A stretch of 64,000 nt of DNA from assembly GCA_965221755.1 (NCBI GenBank), contig OZ244921.1:1178001-1242000 (forward strand), read 5' to 3'. The DNA is from Azophilus sp965221755 (GTDB lineage: Bacteria > Pseudomonadota > Gammaproteobacteria > Pseudomonadales > Azotimanducaceae). This document shows, one piece after another, positions 23,790 through 32,275 of this stretch. The translations under genes and the position numbers were made by a program. The notes under the pieces were generated by a model. The model made no database searches, was not told the origin of the DNA, and saw only the letters and a program-made list of their open reading frames with translations. Position 1 is the first letter of the stretch; every line of letters starts with the position of its first letter.

Positions 23790-24551
23790 TTATGGCCGGT
23801 TTTCCAGGCTTTCAATCCGCTCCAACGTGGTGCTGCCCACTGGGTAGCGGCCTTGGGCCAGCGCCTTGGCCAGAACGCGAATGCGGGGCAGCGCCAAGGG
23901 GCGGTAGCGGAGGTGTTCGACGGACACGTTGATGTGCGGGGAGCGGGTCACCGGGGCTGCGTGGGTGTGGCCGTGAACGTTCACCCAACCGTGCGGCACG
24001 TTGGACAGCGGCATGTGGGTGAACAACAGCGGCGGATCCCCCGGCGCGCACAGCAGGGAGCAGATGTCGTCGAAGCCATCCACCCGCAGGTCGCCGGAAC
24101 CGGTCAGGTCGTGGTTGCCGACCACCAGCTGCTTCACCCGCCCCGCCCCTCGGCGAATGCGCGACCAAGTGGCCTCGCCCACCGCCTTGCGCATCGCCAC
24201 GTCGCCCACGAACAGCAAGGCGTCCGCCGGGCCCACGGTGGTTGCCCAGTTGGCGTAGAGCGCATCGTCCATGGCGGATGCGTCGGCGAACGGCCGATTG
24301 GTGTAACGGATGATGTTCGCATGGCCCAGATGCAAGTCCGACCACACCCAAACAGTGCCCTGCCCACCTTCCAGGCCCGGGGCCAAGCTGCGCGCGGGCA
24401 AGGCGTCCAAGGCGCTCAGCATGGCGCGGAACACCTTGCGCCCGTGCCGCCCGTCACCGGCACGGCCAACGGCGGCGGCTTCGAGATGCGCTCGGTAAGC
24501 GGTCTGAGCCTTGAGGAGCGCCAAGTCGGCGTTGAAGCTCTCACTGGTCAT
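23790..24551 (-). CDS. Calcineurin-like metallophosphoesterase
   Basis: This 253-residue phosphoesterase has the two-metal motif series WSDLHLGHANI, LLFVGDVAM, VVGNHD, LLFTHMPL and VHGHTHAAP. Members with GHANIIRY are small phosphodiesterase/phosphatase-like proteins whose substrates are unknown. An N-terminal helical region of about 65 residues (ALLKAQTAYRAHLEAAAVG) precedes the catalytic domain. It starts 12 nt upstream of argH's stop on the same strand and may be cotranscribed from upstream of nothing else. The tail-to-tail pairing with an RNA ligase raises a possible role in RNA end processing (inference only). Confidence 0.85.
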   Translation of the reverse strand: MTSESFNADLALLKAQTAYRAHLEAAAVGRAGDGRHGRKVFRAMLSALDALPARSLAPGLEGGQGTVWVWSDLHLGHANIIRYTNRPFADASAMDDALYANWATTVGPADALLFVGDVAMRKAVGEATWSRIRRGAGRVKQLVVGNHDLTGSGDLRVDGFDDICSLLCAPGDPPLLFTHMPLSNVPHGWVNVHGHTHAAPVTRSPHINVSVEHLRYRPLALPRIRVLAKALAQGRYPVGSTTLERIESLENRP

Positions 24552-24566
24552 GGGAGGCCCAAGCTG

Positions 24567-25979
24567 CTAAGCGCTGCCGGCGGCGATTCGCTCGCGGCCC
24601 GCCTTGATGGCTTTGGCGGTTGCCGCCGGGGCCGCGCCGCCGATGTGGTCGCGGGCGGCCAACGATCCTTCAACCGTCAACACCTCGAACACGTCAGCCT
24701 CCACCCGCTTGCCGGCCAGCGTCTTGAGTTGCGCCAAGGGGATTTGGTCCAGTTCGATGCCGTGCCGAATGGCGTAGGCGACGGCCTTGCCCACGGCTTC
24801 GTGGGCGTCGCGGAAAGGCGCGCCTTGGCGCACCAGGTAGTCGGCGAAGTCCGTCGCCGTCGCGAACCCCTGCCGGGCGGCGCGGGCCATGGCGTCCGTG
24901 TCCGCTTCGATGTGCGGCAGCAGGCCGAGCATCGCCTGGAGGCAGTTGCTGAGGGTGTCCACGGCGTCGAACAGCGGTTCCTTGTCCTCTTGGTTGTCCT
25001 TGTTGTAGGCCAGCGGCTGGCCCTTCATCAGGGTCAGCAACGCGGCCAGGTCGCCGAACACGCGGCCAGCCTTGCCGCGCACCAGTTCCGGCACATCCGG
25101 GTTCTTCTTCTGCGGCATGATGCTGGAGCCGGTGCAGAAGCGGTCCGGCAGGGAAACGAAGGCGAACGGCTGGCTGGTCCAGAGCACGAGCTCCTCGCAC
25201 CAGCGGCTCAGATGCATCATGGTCAAGGCCGCTGCGGCCGTGAACTCGATGGCGAAGTCGCGGTCGCTCACCGCGTCGAGCGAGTTGGCGGCCACGCCCT
25301 CGAAGCCGAGTTCCCGGGCGGTGAAGCTGCGGTCGATGGGGAAGGTGGTGCCCGCCAGGGCGGCGGCGCCGAGCGGCATTTGATTGACGCGGCGGCGGCA
25401 GTCCACGAGGCGGTCGCGGTCGCGCAGCAGCATCTCGAACCAAGCCAGCAGGTGATGCCCGAAGCTGATGGGCTGCGCCGCCTGCAGATGGGTGTAGCCC
25501 GGCATGACCGCTTCGCCATAGCGCTCCGCGAGATCAAGCAGGGCGCTTGCCAAGGCGTTCTCCAAGGCCAGCAGCGCATCGATTTCGTCGCGCAGGTACA
25601 GGCGCAGGTCAGTGGCGACCTGATCGTTGCGCGAACGGGCGGTGTGCAGCTTCTTGCCGGTCTCGCCGATCAGCTCGGTCAGCCGGTGCTCGATGTTCAT
25701 GTGGACATCCTCAAGGCCGGTTTGCCAATCGAATGCGCCGTCATCAATCTCACCCTCGATTTGCCGAAGCCCCTCCTGCATCCGCTCGGCCTCGGCGGCG
25801 GACAGCACGCCGATGCGGGCCAGCATGCGGCAGTGGGCGATCGAACCCCGGATGTCGTGGCGGTAGAGCCGCCGGTCGAAGGACACGGAGGCGGTGAACG
25901 CTTCGACGAAGCGGTCGGTGTCCTCAAGAATGCGGCCGTGCAGCAGCTTGGCCCCGGCGCCCTCGGATGAATGGGTCAT
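24567..25979 (-). CDS. argH: Argininosuccinate lyase
   Basis: ArgH catalyses the last step of arginine synthesis, splitting argininosuccinate to arginine and fumarate. The 470-residue protein has LEDVHMNIEHRL, TARSRNDQVATDLRLY, GYTHLQAAQPI and the superfamily signature GSSIMPQKKNPDVPELVRGK. A perfect TATAAT lies only 6 nt before the ATG, implying a leaderless or nearly leaderless mRNA. It diverges from the LytTR/haem genes, as in Pseudomonas, where algZ-algR occupies the space. Confidence 0.95.
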   Translation of the reverse strand: MTHSSEGAGAKLLHGRILEDTDRFVEAFTASVSFDRRLYRHDIRGSIAHCRMLARIGVLSAAEAERMQEGLRQIEGEIDDGAFDWQTGLEDVHMNIEHRLTELIGETGKKLHTARSRNDQVATDLRLYLRDEIDALLALENALASALLDLAERYGEAVMPGYTHLQAAQPISFGHHLLAWFEMLLRDRDRLVDCRRRVNQMPLGAAALAGTTFPIDRSFTARELGFEGVAANSLDAVSDRDFAIEFTAAAALTMMHLSRWCEELVLWTSQPFAFVSLPDRFCTGSSIMPQKKNPDVPELVRGKAGRVFGDLAALLTLMKGQPLAYNKDNQEDKEPLFDAVDTLSNCLQAMLGLLPHIEADTDAMARAARQGFATATDFADYLVRQGAPFRDAHEAVGKAVAYAIRHGIELDQIPLAQLKTLAGKRVEADVFEVLTVEGSLAARDHIGGAAPAATAKAIKAGRERIAAGSA

Positions 25980-25985
25980 GGATGA

Positions 25986-25991
25986 ATTATA
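25986..25991 (-). promoter_or_regulatory. -10 element of argH (leaderless arrangement)
   Basis: On the minus strand the sequence reads CCGCTATAATTCATCCATG. A consensus -10 sits 6 nt before the start codon, so transcription should begin at or next to the A of ATG. The -35 region is poor. Confidence 0.55.
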
Positions 25992-26011
25992 GCGGCACAG
26001 GCTGGCCTAAA

Positions 26012-26461
26012 ATGCACCAAACCGGCATCAGCGCCGGGCGCCGCCAAATCGCCGCCAAGTCGATGCGCGGCATTGAGTTGGTGCCCGTGTTGGATGTACG
26101 TTGCTTCCTGGCGCAGCAAAAATACGTCACCGCGCTGCACGGCAGGGGGGAAACCATCATCACCGAATCGTTGCGCGACCTTGAAGCGGAGTTTGCAGGC
26201 GCCTTCCTGCGCGTGCATCGCAACGCCCTGGTCAGCGTCGGCTTCATCGAGGGCCTTGAGCGTCAGGCGCCGAGACGCTACGGGCTGCGGCTGGCCGGCG
26301 TCGATCGGCGCATCCCGGTGAGTCGGCGGCAGGCGCCGACGGTGCGCCGCCGAATCGAAGCCTTGGCCGGGCGGGCTGAGGCGAGCGATGGATCGCCCAT
26401 TCCAGCAAGATCGAACCTTCAGCCAAACGGTTCCGCTTGGCGCACGGCGGCCCATGGCTGA
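26012..26461 (+). CDS. Stand-alone LytTR DNA-binding protein (AlgR C-terminal domain without receiver)
   Basis: The chain matches only the LytTR domain of AlgR-type response regulators: MRGIELVPVLDVRCFLAQQKY, here by its core GIELVPVLDVRCFLA, then VTALHGRGETIITESLRDLE, FLRVHRNALVSVGFIEGL and VSRRQAPTVRRRIEAL. The receiver domain with its phospho-Asp is missing, and algZ/fimS is absent. The site between argH and hemC is exactly where algZ-algR lies in Pseudomonas. An alternative ATG is at 25967. The stop overlaps the hemC start by 8 nt. It could be a functional constitutive regulator or a remnant kept for hemC translation. Confidence 0.75.
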   Translation: MHQTGISAGRRQIAAKSMRGIELVPVLDVRCFLAQQKYVTALHGRGETIITESLRDLEAEFAGAFLRVHRNALVSVGFIEGLERQAPRRYGLRLAGVDRRIPVSRRQAPTVRRRIEALAGRAEASDGSPIPARSNLQPNGSAWRTAAHG

Positions 26462-27365
26462 CGTTCGCATCGCCACCCGCAGAAGCCAACTCGCCGTTTG
26501 GCAGGCGTCGTTCGTCAAGGCCGAGCTGGAGCGCGCCCATCCGGGCCTTGACGTGGCGTTGGTCGGCCTGTCCACCGCTGGCGACCGCTGGCTGGACGCG
26601 CCCTTGAGCGAGGCGGGCGGCAAGGGACTGTTCGTCAATGAACTGGAAGCCGCCTTGCTGAGCGGGGACGCCGACTTGGCGGTGCATTCGATGAAGGACG
26701 TGCCGGCGCAATTGAGCGAGGGATTCAACCTGCCCGTCATTGGCTATCGGGAGGACGTTCGCGACGCTTGGGTCAGCCCGCACGGACGCCTTGACGACAT
26801 CCGCCCGGAGGCGGTGGTCGGCTCTTCAAGCCTGCGGCGCAAGGCGCAGATTTTGGCGCGCCGGCCGGACCTTGAGGTGCGGCCCATTCGCGGCAACGTG
26901 GACACTCGGCTGGCCAAGCTGGAGGCCGGCGAGTTTGACGCCATCGTCCTGGCGATGGCGGGGCTGCGCCGCTTGGGTTGGGCGAACCGCGCCGATGAGG
27001 CGATCAGCGTCGCCCGCTGCCTGCCGGCAGCGGGGCAGGGGGCGCTGGGCATTGAATGCTTGGCAGGCAACGAGCGCATGGCGAGTTTGCTTGCGCCCTT
27101 GCATGATCCGGCGACGGCCGCGTGCGTGACGGCGGAGCGGGGCGTCAGCGCCGCCTTTGGCGCCGACTGCAGCCTGCCGCTGGCGGCTTATGCGGAACTT
27201 CGTGAAGATCGAGTCTGGCTGCGCGCCCTGCTGGCTTCCCCCGACGGGAAGGCGCTGCTCAGGGCGGAGGCGCACAACGCGTCGGGGCCGGCGGCGGTGG
27301 ATGCCGTCGTGAACGACCTGAATGCGTTGGGCGCGGCGGATTTGCTGAGCCGGTTGAGAGCTTGA
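26454..27365 (+). CDS. hemC: Hydroxymethylbilane synthase
   Basis: HemC polymerises four porphobilinogens into hydroxymethylbilane. Motifs: IATRRSQLAVWQASFVK, FVNELEAALLSGDADLAVHSMKDVP (core AVHSMKDVP), GSSSLRRKAQI, PIRGNVDTRLAKL, LPAAGQGALGIE, and the dipyrromethane-cofactor Cys in FGADCSLPLAAYA. The ATG before ADVRIATRR was chosen over one 66 nt upstream, as it gives the family's normal beginning. It overlaps the LytTR gene, suggesting coupling. Confidence 0.95.
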   Translation: MADVRIATRRSQLAVWQASFVKAELERAHPGLDVALVGLSTAGDRWLDAPLSEAGGKGLFVNELEAALLSGDADLAVHSMKDVPAQLSEGFNLPVIGYREDVRDAWVSPHGRLDDIRPEAVVGSSSLRRKAQILARRPDLEVRPIRGNVDTRLAKLEAGEFDAIVLAMAGLRRLGWANRADEAISVARCLPAAGQGALGIECLAGNERMASLLAPLHDPATAACVTAERGVSAAFGADCSLPLAAYAELREDRVWLRALLASPDGKALLRAEAHNASGPAAVDAVVNDLNALGAADLLSRLRA

Positions 27366-27498
27366 TGGCGCGCCAGCGAGGCGAAGCCTCAGCCCGGCGA
27401 ATGGGCGCGACATCTGGGCGGCAGGCGGAGCCGGGCGCGGAAACGACTGATTCGGCAACCTTTTCCGGCGATCAAGATTGCCCACAGCAGGAAAACGA

Positions 27499-28206
27499 GT
27501 GAGCATCTGGATCACCCGCTCCGAACCGGGCGCGACGGCGTTGGCTGCAAGCCTTGAAGGGGCGGGCTTCAAGCCCTTCAAGGCCCCGGTTCTGAGCATT
27601 GAACCCTTGGCCTTTGAACTGCCCGAGGGCCGCTTCGACGCAGCGATCTTTCTATCCGCGCACGGCGTGCGGTCGGCGGCTCGCACGCTCGAAGGACGTT
27701 TCCGCCGAGCCTTTGCGGTGGGCCGCCGGACCCAGCAGGCTCTGCTTGATTCGGGCATTGAGGCGGTGGCCGCCGCAGTGGAGTCCAGCGAGGGCCTGCT
27801 CGCCGACTTGCCGGCCTTGGCGGGGGAGCGCGTTCTTTTGGTGAGCGGGGTTGGCGGGCGCAATGTGCTCGGCCCCGGCCTCGAGCGCCGGGGCGCTGAG
27901 GTGCAGCGCTTGGCGGTTTATCGACGGGTGCCGGCCTCGCCCTCGATTGATTGCGCGCCGATCGCCGCTGCGGTCGCATCAAGCGGCGATGGATTCCGGC
28001 AGGCGGCGAAGGTATGGTTTGCCGCAGGCGGCGCGCCGGGGCTGCCGGTGCTGGTGCCGTCGGCGCGGGTCGGCGCGCTCGGCCCGGGGCTGGGCTTGGC
28101 CAATGTGGTCGAGTGCGCCGGCGCCGATTCGCCAGCCGTGCTTGCCGCGCTGCGCTCAATGCAACGGCAGTGCTTGACCTGGATGTTCGATGGGACAGCC
28201 GAGTGA
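27499..28206 (+). CDS. hemD: Uroporphyrinogen-III synthase
   Basis: HemD cyclises hydroxymethylbilane to uroporphyrinogen III. The family diverges quickly, but the first strand SIWITRSEPGATALAASLEGAGF, cited as ITRSEPGA, the AAIFLSAHGVRSA segment, and LLVSGVGGRNVLGPGLERRGAEV (core GGRNVL) followed by LAVYRR are recognisable, and position after hemC confirms it. The GTG start has an AGGAAAA ribosome site. About 130 nt separating it from hemC show no gene. Its stop overlaps the hemX GTG (GTGA). Confidence 0.88.
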   Translation: MSIWITRSEPGATALAASLEGAGFKPFKAPVLSIEPLAFELPEGRFDAAIFLSAHGVRSAARTLEGRFRRAFAVGRRTQQALLDSGIEAVAAAVESSEGLLADLPALAGERVLLVSGVGGRNVLGPGLERRGAEVQRLAVYRRVPASPSIDCAPIAAAVASSGDGFRQAAKVWFAAGGAPGLPVLVPSARVGALGPGLGLANVVECAGADSPAVLAALRSMQRQCLTWMFDGTAE

Positions 28207-29276
28207 CTGAGGTTACGGACCAAGCCGCGCAGACGCCCGCTAAGCCCGCGGCCGTTCGCCAGCGGAAGCCGGGACGCCTGCTGGCGGCGTTTGGCTTTTT
28301 GTTGGCGGTTGGCGCCTTGGCCGGGGTTGGCTACCTCTATTTCCTGCTGGTCCATTTGGACCCCAACGCCGGGTTGGCCGGGCGCTTGGCGCAGGCCGCC
28401 GATGACCGTGCCGCCATGCGCGACGAACTACGGCAGCTAGAGGAGCGCCTGCGGCTTGCGGACGATCAGCTGCGGCTGTTGCAAGAGGGTCGGAGCCAAG
28501 CGCAGGCTGAATGGGCGGCGCAGGCCGATGAGTGGCTGGCGGCGGCGAATTCGGCGCTGACCGAGCGATTGGGCCAAATCGCCCAAGCCGCTCCGCCGTC
28601 GGAACGGGATTGGAAGCTGGCCGAAGTCGAGTACCTGCTGCGCGTCGCCAATCACCGCCTGCTGATGGAGCAGGACGTGGCCACGGCCTTGGGGCTGCTG
28701 CAGGCGGCCGACGGCATTGTCGAGGCGCTCGACGATTTGGTCCTGCATCCCGTTCGCGCTGCGCTGGCCGACGAAATGCTGGCGCTGTCCAAGTCCGAAG
28801 GCGCCGACGTCCAAGGCCTTTACCTGCGCCTCGACGCACTCAAGCGTCAGCTTGGATCCTTGGCCTTGGCCAGGCCGCAGCGCCGTCTGGCGGAATTGGA
28901 GGAGGCCCCCGGCGAACCTGGCGGCATTCTGGACGCTGTGGCTGCGGAGTTCCGCCAGCTTCTGCGGTTTCGGCGCATGGATGCCGCCGTCAAGCCGTTG
29001 CTGGCGCCGAAGGAGGCGGTTTACTTGGAATTGAATCTGCGCCTCATGCTGGAGCAGGCGCAACTGGCCGCCCTGAAACGGGATCAGGTGGTGTTCGACT
29101 CAAGCCTCGGCTCGGCCCAGGACTGGGTGCGCGGCCATCTTGCCCTCGACGACCCGGATGTTCAGGTCACGCTTGAGGCCTTGGCGGCTTTGCGCCAAGT
29201 TGAACTCGACGTGCCGTTGCCGGATCTGTCCGGTTCCTTGAACGCGCTCATTCAAGCGCGCAAGGCGCCCGCTTAG
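28203..29276 (+). CDS. hemX: HemX, uroporphyrinogen-III C-methyltransferase-like membrane protein
   Basis: HemX is a bitopic inner-membrane protein of unknown biochemical role cotranscribed with haem genes. It has a short cytoplasmic N-terminus rich in Ala, Pro and Lys, one transmembrane helix (LLAAFGFLLAVGALAGVGYLY, core LLAVGALAGVGYLYFL), then a long coiled coil (DELRQLEERLRLADDQLRLL) and a helical domain with EVEYLLRVANHRLLMEQDV (core EYLLRVANHRL), the family signature. Despite its common label it has no methyltransferase motif. It starts by GTGA overlap with hemD and is 18 nt from hemY. Confidence 0.88.
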   Translation: MTEVTDQAAQTPAKPAAVRQRKPGRLLAAFGFLLAVGALAGVGYLYFLLVHLDPNAGLAGRLAQAADDRAAMRDELRQLEERLRLADDQLRLLQEGRSQAQAEWAAQADEWLAAANSALTERLGQIAQAAPPSERDWKLAEVEYLLRVANHRLLMEQDVATALGLLQAADGIVEALDDLVLHPVRAALADEMLALSKSEGADVQGLYLRLDALKRQLGSLALARPQRRLAELEEAPGEPGGILDAVAAEFRQLLRFRRMDAAVKPLLAPKEAVYLELNLRLMLEQAQLAALKRDQVVFDSSLGSAQDWVRGHLALDDPDVQVTLEALAALRQVELDVPLPDLSGSLNALIQARKAPA

Positions 29277-29293
29277 GCGCGCCGGGGCGGCGA

Positions 29294-30478
29294 ATGAAGG
29301 GCCACGCGCTGCTGCTATGCGCCATCTTGGTTCTCGGCGGCCTGCTGGGCTTGCTCATGGCGCGCGATCCGGGCTATCTCCTGCTCGCTTACGACGGCGC
29401 GGCGCTGGAGACGAGCCTTTGGTTTGGCCTGCTGCTGCTGGTGGTCGCTTACGCCGCCGTGCGTCTGCTGCTGTTCGTGCTGGGCCGCTTGTTGCGCGGC
29501 AAGAGCCTGTTCACGACTTGGCGCGTCCGCAGCGCGCAACAGCAGACCAATCGCGGCCTGCTGTTGCTCGAGGAAGGCGACTGGCGGCAGGCCAAGCGCC
29601 TGTTGGTCAGCGCCGCGGGGGAGGTTGCCGCCCCGGCCATCAACCATTTGAACGCCGCTCGAGCCGCTCACCAGTTGGGGGCCTTCGACGAGCGCGATGA
29701 GCTGCTCAGCCAAGCGAAGCGGCAGGATTCGAAGGCCGCCCTGGCCGCGGGCCTGGCCGGCGCCGACTTGCGAATGGCGGCGAAGCAATGGCGCGACGCG
29801 CTGGCGCTGTTGCGTGAACTGCAAACGCTGGCTCCTAAGCATCCCAAGGTTTGGGAGGGTCTGTGGCGCTGCCATGAGGAGCTTGAGGACTGGCAGGCGC
29901 TTGTCGAACTGGCGCCGGCGCTGCGCAAGGCCGGTGCAGTCGATGCCGAAGCGTTGAGCGCCATGGAGCGGCAGGCTTGGCGCCGTCGGCTGGCCGCCGC
30001 CGACGGCTTGAAGGCTTGGGAGAAACGTCCCAAGGCCCTCAAGGACGACCCGGACTTGGCGCTGGCCGCCGCCTTGGGAGGTCAGGCGGCGGGCGATGCC
30101 GCGGGAGCGGAAAGCCTGCTTCGAGAGGCGCTGGGCCGCTGTTGGCGCGACGACCTGGTCAATCTCTACGGCCGAATCAAATCGCCGGCGCCCGACCATC
30201 AACTGGCCACCGCCGAAGGCTGGTTGGAGGATCGGCCCGATGACGGCGAACTGTTGCTGGCCGCCGGCCGTCTGGCGCTGATGAACGCCGACTGGCCGAA
30301 GGCGCGGCGCCATTTCGAGACCAGCCTGCGCCGCAAGCCGAACCCTGAATGCCGCGCGGAACTCGGACGCCTGCTGATCGCCCTCGGCGAGACCCGGCGC
30401 GGCGGCGAGCTGCTAGCCCAAGCGGCTGGCGCGTCCAACAGCCTGCCGGACCTGCCCATGCCCCAGCGCTCCGGCTAA
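29294..30478 (+). CDS. hemY: HemY, TPR-containing inner-membrane protein
   Basis: This is the proteobacterial HemY, not the protoporphyrinogen oxidase of the same name. Two N-terminal transmembrane helices (LLLCAILVLGGLLGLLMA and LWFGLLLLVVAYAAVRLLL) flank a short loop containing DPGYLLLAYDGAALETSLW (core GYLLLAYDG). A basic stretch and a helical TPR-like domain follow (RGLLLLEEGDWRQAKRLL, NADWPKARRHFETSLRRKP). The 394-residue length is normal. It is the last gene of the hemC-D-X-Y group. Confidence 0.9.
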   Translation: MKGHALLLCAILVLGGLLGLLMARDPGYLLLAYDGAALETSLWFGLLLLVVAYAAVRLLLFVLGRLLRGKSLFTTWRVRSAQQQTNRGLLLLEEGDWRQAKRLLVSAAGEVAAPAINHLNAARAAHQLGAFDERDELLSQAKRQDSKAALAAGLAGADLRMAAKQWRDALALLRELQTLAPKHPKVWEGLWRCHEELEDWQALVELAPALRKAGAVDAEALSAMERQAWRRRLAAADGLKAWEKRPKALKDDPDLALAAALGGQAAGDAAGAESLLREALGRCWRDDLVNLYGRIKSPAPDHQLATAEGWLEDRPDDGELLLAAGRLALMNADWPKARRHFETSLRRKPNPECRAELGRLLIALGETRRGGELLAQAAGASNSLPDLPMPQRSG

Positions 30479-30553
30479 ACTCCCAGCGGCAACGGTTCGG
30501 TTTACGCAACTGACGCCGTGAACCTCGATTTGGGGAGTCCCGCCGAACTCGAA

Positions 30554-30586
30554 CGAACCGAAGGTTCGCCGCGACCGTCAGGTCGC
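30554..30586. terminator. Paired hairpins between convergent hemY and rho
   Basis: Two adjacent perfect stems, CGAACC-GAA-GGTTCG and GCGACC-GTCA-GGTCGC, lie between the two converging stops. No T-run follows in either direction, so they are more likely mRNA 3'-end stabilisers or Rho-dependent pause structures than intrinsic terminators. Both stems also occur as hairpin-1 variants of the dispersed repeat. Confidence 0.5.
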
Positions 30587-30590
30587 GCCG

Positions 30591-31856
30591 CTACTTGCCG
30601 CGCATGGAGTTGAAGAACTCCTCGTTGGTGCGGGTGTCCTTGAGCTTGTTGATCAGCCACTCGATGGCGGCCAGATCGTCCATGTCGTGCAGGAGCTTGC
30701 GCAGTATCCACACGCTCTGCAATTCCTTCTCATCGACGATGAGCTCCTCCCGGCGGGTGCCGGAGCGGCGGATGTTGATGGCCGGATAAACGCGCTTCTC
30801 GGCGATTTTGCGCTCCAGATGCAGTTCCTGGTTGCCGGTGCCCTTGAACTCCTCGTAGATCACTTCATCCATCTTTGAGCCGGTGTCGATCAGGGACGTG
30901 GCCAGAATGGTGAGGCTGCCGCCCTCCTCAATGTTGCGGGCCGCGCCGAAAAAGCGCTTCGGCCGCTCCAAGGCATGGGCGTCAACGCCGCCGGTCAGCA
31001 CCTTGCCCGACGAGGGGACGATGGTGTTGTAGGCCCGGGCGAGGCGTGTCATCGAGTCGAGCAGGATCACCACGTCCTTCTTGTGCTCCACGAGCCGCTT
31101 GGCCTTCTCGATCACCATTTCGGCGACCTGCACATGCCGGGACGGCGGCTCATCGAAGGTGCTCGCGACCACTTCGCCACGCACCGAGCGCTGCATCTCG
31201 GTCACTTCCTCGGGGCGTTCGTCGATCAGCAGCACGATCAGCACCACGTCCGGATCGTTGGCGGTGATGGACTGGGCGATGTTCTGCAGCACCAGGGTCT
31301 TGCCGGCCTTCGGCGGCGAGACGATCAAGCCGCGTTGACCCTTGCCCACCGGGGCGATCAAATCGACGGTGCGGGCGGTCAGGTCCTCAGTGCTGCCGTT
31401 GCCGCGCTCCAGCGTGAAGCGCTCGGTCGGAAACAGGGGAGTGAGGTTTTCGAAGAGGATCTTGTGCTTCTTGGAGGTTGGCTCGCTGAAGTTGATCTCG
31501 TCAACCTTGAGCATGGCGAAGTAGCGCTCGCCGTCCTTGGGCGGACGGATCTTGCCGGCCAAGCTGTCGCCGGTGCGCAGGTTGAAGCGGCGAATTTGGC
31601 TGGGCGAGACGTAGATGTCATCCGGGCCCGCCAGGTAGGAGCTGTCCGGCGAGCGCAGGAAGCCGAAGCCGTCCTGCAGGATTTCCAGGGTGCCGGCGCC
31701 GAAGATGTCCTCGCCCGCCTTGGCCTGCTTGCGCACGATGGATGCGATGACCTCCTGCTTGCGCGAGCGGGCCAGGTTCTCCAGGCCGAGTTCGCGGCCC
31801 ATGTCCACAAGCTCGCTGACGGGCTTGGCCTTGAGGTCCTTCAGATACATCGCCAT
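30591..31856 (-). CDS. rho: Transcription termination factor Rho
   Basis: Rho is a hexameric RNA-dependent ATPase that releases RNA polymerase. In order: N-terminal helical domain (MYLKDLKAKPVSELVDMGR), the cold-shock-like primary RNA site with DGFGFLRSPDSSYLAGPDDIYVS (core GFGFLRSPD), Walker A SPPKAGKT, Walker B VVILLDSMTRLARAYN (core LLDSMTRLAR), the Q-loop, and the R-loop/secondary site GGVDAHALERPKRFFGAARN (core LERPKRFFGAARN). At 421 residues it is standard. The trxA-rho order is conserved. A leader of about 460 nt carries repeat copy C and a terminator-like hairpin. Confidence 0.96.
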   Translation of the reverse strand: MAMYLKDLKAKPVSELVDMGRELGLENLARSRKQEVIASIVRKQAKAGEDIFGAGTLEILQDGFGFLRSPDSSYLAGPDDIYVSPSQIRRFNLRTGDSLAGKIRPPKDGERYFAMLKVDEINFSEPTSKKHKILFENLTPLFPTERFTLERGNGSTEDLTARTVDLIAPVGKGQRGLIVSPPKAGKTLVLQNIAQSITANDPDVVLIVLLIDERPEEVTEMQRSVRGEVVASTFDEPPSRHVQVAEMVIEKAKRLVEHKKDVVILLDSMTRLARAYNTIVPSSGKVLTGGVDAHALERPKRFFGAARNIEEGGSLTILATSLIDTGSKMDEVIYEEFKGTGNQELHLERKIAEKRVYPAINIRRSGTRREELIVDEKELQSVWILRKLLHDMDDLAAIEWLINKLKDTRTNEEFFNSMRGK

Positions 31857-32176
31857 GTCGTGGGCTCTTTTTTCTCAAACGGGTTGGGGTTGGGGGTCTT
31901 GCCGCCTAGCGGCCGACGTCTTGGGGGATGCGGGGCGTCGGTTGCGCGGAAGCGGTGAGGGCTGAATTGAGGAGGGTGTCTCCGGTTGTTTCAAAAAGGC
32001 GCCGGACAGCATTCGAGGATGGGTTCAGTCGGCGCCTTGGCTTGCCGTTTCGCGGCCCGCAAATTTGTTGCCGGTCGGCTGGATTGGAGTGCTTGGGGCT
32101 GAAAACGGCCGGGTGGAGCACTGCTTTGAACCTCCACCCGCCGGCCAGTTTAGTGTTTTGCGCGGCTTCGTCAAGG
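31857..32176. other. Long rho 5' leader region
   Basis: No gene is evident in the stretch between the rho ATG and repeat copy C. It holds the minus-strand hairpin listed separately and a T-rich patch (GGGCTCTTTTTTCTC on the plus strand) close to the rho start. Rho is known to autoregulate through its leader in E. coli; sequence alone does not show whether that applies here. Confidence 0.5.
32102..32146 (-). terminator. Terminator or attenuator hairpin between trxA and rho
   Basis: On the minus strand GGCCGGCGGGTGGAG pairs, with one bulge, with CTCCACCCGGCC. A 13-nt loop separates the arms, and CGTTTTC follows. It lies about 170 nt after the trxA stop and 250 nt before rho, so it could end trxA transcripts or attenuate rho. 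Confidence 0.65.
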
Positions 32177-32275
32177 CGAACCTTGGCCGGAGGCCAAGGT
32201 TCGTTGGAGTTTCGCGATCGCGAAACTCCGCGCCTGTCGCGTGGGTCAGGTTCCGATGTGTTTCTGAATCCGCAC
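32177..32275 (-). repeat. Dispersed two-hairpin repeat, copy C
   Basis: It starts 42 nt after the trxA stop. The conserved block reads AACACATCGGAACCTGACCC with slight changes. Hairpin 2 is a perfect 24-nt inverted repeat (arms GGAGTTTCGCGA and its complement). Hairpin 1 is the CGAACCTTGGCC / GGCCAAGGTTCG version with loop of 3. The downstream gene in this orientation is rho. Confidence 0.88.

Noticed and set aside
23784..25970. A 728-codon open frame on the plus strand opposite argH
   Set aside because: It is the antisense shadow of a clearly conserved argH; high GC content keeps stop codons rare in other frames. It has no family motif or ribosome site.
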